This document shows positions 62,821 to 64,000 of a stretch of 64,000 nt of DNA, in pieces. Position numbers and translations under genes: made by a program. Origin of the DNA: Opisthorchis felineus. Taxonomy: Eukaryota; Platyhelminthes; Trematoda; Opisthorchiida; Opisthorchiidae. Numbering within the stretch: the stretch's first letter is position 1; each line of letters starts with the position of its first letter. A model generated the notes under the pieces. That model worked only from the letters and a program-made list of their open reading frames with translations, was not told the DNA's origin and did not search any database. The stretch lies in assembly GCA_004794785.1 (NCBI GenBank), contig SJOL01003761.1, forward strand, positions 138,104-202,103, read 5' to 3'.

Positions 62821-63492
62821 TCAAGCGAGAGACATCAACTGCATCTTATAGTTAAGGTTGATGGCGACGTTACGAGCATTGTTGACCTCGGTATACGCGC
62901 GTTCATATGAGTAGTCTTCAACCTTCATCAAATAGGCAATGACCATCGATGGAGCACGACAGCGTCCAACATCACAGTGAACAAAACAAACGCCTCCAGA
63001 CCGTCTGATTCTTTCCAGGTAGTTCACGCATTGGCGAATAGAGTCACCCAGAGCGAAGTGCATGTCATCGTAGAGCACCAGCGAAAGATAGTCGAAAAGA
63101 TGCGGATATAGATTAGGCACGATGTTTGACACCAAGTTGATCACATGTGTGACCCCATTGGATTGAAGGCAATTTAAATCTCTGGCGACGTCCTGGGATC
63201 CTTGGAGTAATGTTGATGCAAAAAGACAACACATACCAAATAATATGGAAAATTCACCAACGTCCACCTTACCAACCTGCAAATCAGGATTGGGGTTGGG
63301 AATGAAGCCGTATTGGGAGAAATTCGGTTCAGAATCAGCGGATCTCTCCCTGTGAGCGACAATGTTACCTCTCTTGTCTGTCACAACCACAGAACCGTCT
63401 AAATTACGAACGTGAACAAGAGTAGATCGTAAGGTCCGAGAATTAAAATCTTTTATAGCATTTCGTAAATTCATTTGCTTGTCACGGGGAGT
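62821..63492 (-). CDS. Dual-specificity protein phosphatase, two exons, 5' part incomplete
   Basis: The exons are 63492-63273 and 63200-62821, separated by a 72-nt GTAAGG...AG intron that happens to keep the frame open. Removing it gives DLQVGSQDVARDLNCLQSNG then THVIN, the usual opening of a DUSP catalytic domain. The active-site loop is FVHCDVGRCRAPSMV, with the nucleophile cysteine codon at 62974-62976 and the arginine at 62956-62958, fitting HCX5R. LVLYDDMHF supplies the likely general-acid aspartate, and AYLMKVEDYSYERA and the NLNYKMQLM end complete the fold. Reaction: dephosphorylation of Ser/Thr/Tyr phosphoproteins in cytosol or nucleus. No MAPK-docking rhodanese domain is visible, so it is an atypical DUSP. 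The 63492 border has a TTCCAG acceptor, so coding continues upstream. Confidence 0.88.
   Translation of the reverse strand, partial: TPRDKQMNLRNAIKDFNSRTLRSTLVHVRNLDGSVVVTDKRGNIVAHRERSADSEPNFSQYGFIPNPNPDLQVGKVDVGEFSILFGMCCLFASTLLQGSQDVARDLNCLQSNGVTHVINLVSNIVPNLYPHLFDYLSLVLYDDMHFALGDSIRQCVNYLERIRRSGGVCFVHCDVGRCRAPSMVIAYLMKVEDYSYERAYTEVNNARNVAINLNYKMQLMSLA
63201..63272 (-). other. 72-nt intron in the phosphatase gene
   Basis: On the minus strand it runs from GTAAGG (63272) to CCAAG (63201). Its length is a multiple of three and it lacks stops. Retention would insert 24 residues into the middle of a conserved motif (QV|GSQD), which argues for removal. Confidence 0.8.
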
Positions 63493-63579
63493 CTGGAATC
63501 AGTGAAAAAGTGGAAAAACGGAAACTGACACATTCGAATGCACACAATACAGAATACTGATCGTATGAGCTAGAACAAA

Positions 63580-64000
63580 CTAATCCCACTGAGCAACGAA
63601 GTTACCAAATACAACGGACTCTCCGATAGGAACAACCTCTCCTGGTTGGATGCTCCTAATCGGAGGCAACTCACCAGAGAAGCTATTGTACGCTTGTCCC
63701 AAAGGATGCGAAAAAAACAATATAGGAAGATCAAAAGCCAACATTCGGAAAGGACCAGCTCCCGATTCTTGACAACGGAATAGGAAATATGAATGTTCCT
63801 TTAGCGTATCTAGCATTTTGACTGGTCGACTTCGGATTGGGGAAATACAAGGGAGTTGCTTGAGACATGGACACCGAAATAACCTCCACAGAATGCCCTA
63901 TGTCAAACATTCCCTGCTGGATAAAATACCATCGGATCCCTTCCCCGTCCACCTTTATTCTTTCCTTCACAATAAGGCTTTCAAATAAATCATGGTTGTA
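63580..64000 (-). CDS. Upstream coding region of the phosphatase gene or a separate gene; unknown family
   Basis: Two overlapping minus-strand frames look coding. Frame A is open from the window edge (64000) to about 63731 and reads VDGEGIRWYFIQQGMFDIGH then SVEVISVSMSQATPLYFP. Frame B, open to the TAG at 63580, reads SYFLFRCQESGAGPFRMLAF then DLPILFFSHPLGQAYNSFSG and IQPGEVVPIGESV. The change from A to B needs an undetected intron, a frameshift or an assembly error. A GTATTTGG donor after 63613 would join frame B in phase with the 63492 exon through a 120-nt intron, giving the phosphatase a novel N-terminal extension. The alternative is that frame B ends its own gene at 63580. I do not recognise the domain. 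Confidence 0.5.

Overview
This window looks like genomic DNA from a flatworm, most likely a digenean trematode. Coding DNA is sparse and intron-split, introns run from about 1 to 11 kb, and the AT-rich background is full of decayed retroelements: RTE-like LINE halves with TGATGA-type tails, a Penelope-like reverse transcriptase remnant, a Gypsy integrase remnant and tRNA-headed SINE-like pieces. Hammerhead ribozyme repeats are also present. The phylum call rests on the repeat families and gene architecture; no species marker is visible.

Layout. Positions 1-12847 hold no gene I can recognise. From 12848 to 50202 the + strand carries the 3' three quarters of an SLC5-family sodium/glucose cotransporter. 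Eight exons were read with splice phases, and one short exon in the last intron was inferred from phase but not found. Intron 2 holds one arm of an interspersed inverted repeat family, a coding-like frameshifted fragment and a minus-strand tRNA-like element. Intron 6 holds a Penelope-like RT remnant (about 31.5-32.1 kb) and a 5'-truncated LINE RT on the minus strand (35.4-36.8 kb). Intron 7 holds the most striking object: a tandem array of 307-bp units (42223-44523). Six units carry an intact-looking type I hammerhead ribozyme and a seventh carries a mutated one. All lie in the same orientation as the host gene.

From 50.2 kb on the window is intergenic and repeat-rich. It holds a LINE endonuclease fragment on the minus strand abutting a decayed RT on the plus strand, two dispersed hammerhead-type repeats (47.2 kb inside intron 7, and 56.4 kb), and a Gypsy integrase remnant at 60.2 kb. 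At the right edge, on the minus strand, a dual-specificity phosphatase gene has a HCX5R active site and a 72-nt intron, plus an upstream exon of unknown identity that runs out of the window.

The two recognisable host genes are not functionally linked as far as I can see. The biological interest lies in the self-cleaving repeat family: a homogeneous ribozyme array in an intron of a transporter gene, decayed dispersed relatives with an antisense arm next to a sense arm, and Penelope-like and SINE-like pieces in the same window.
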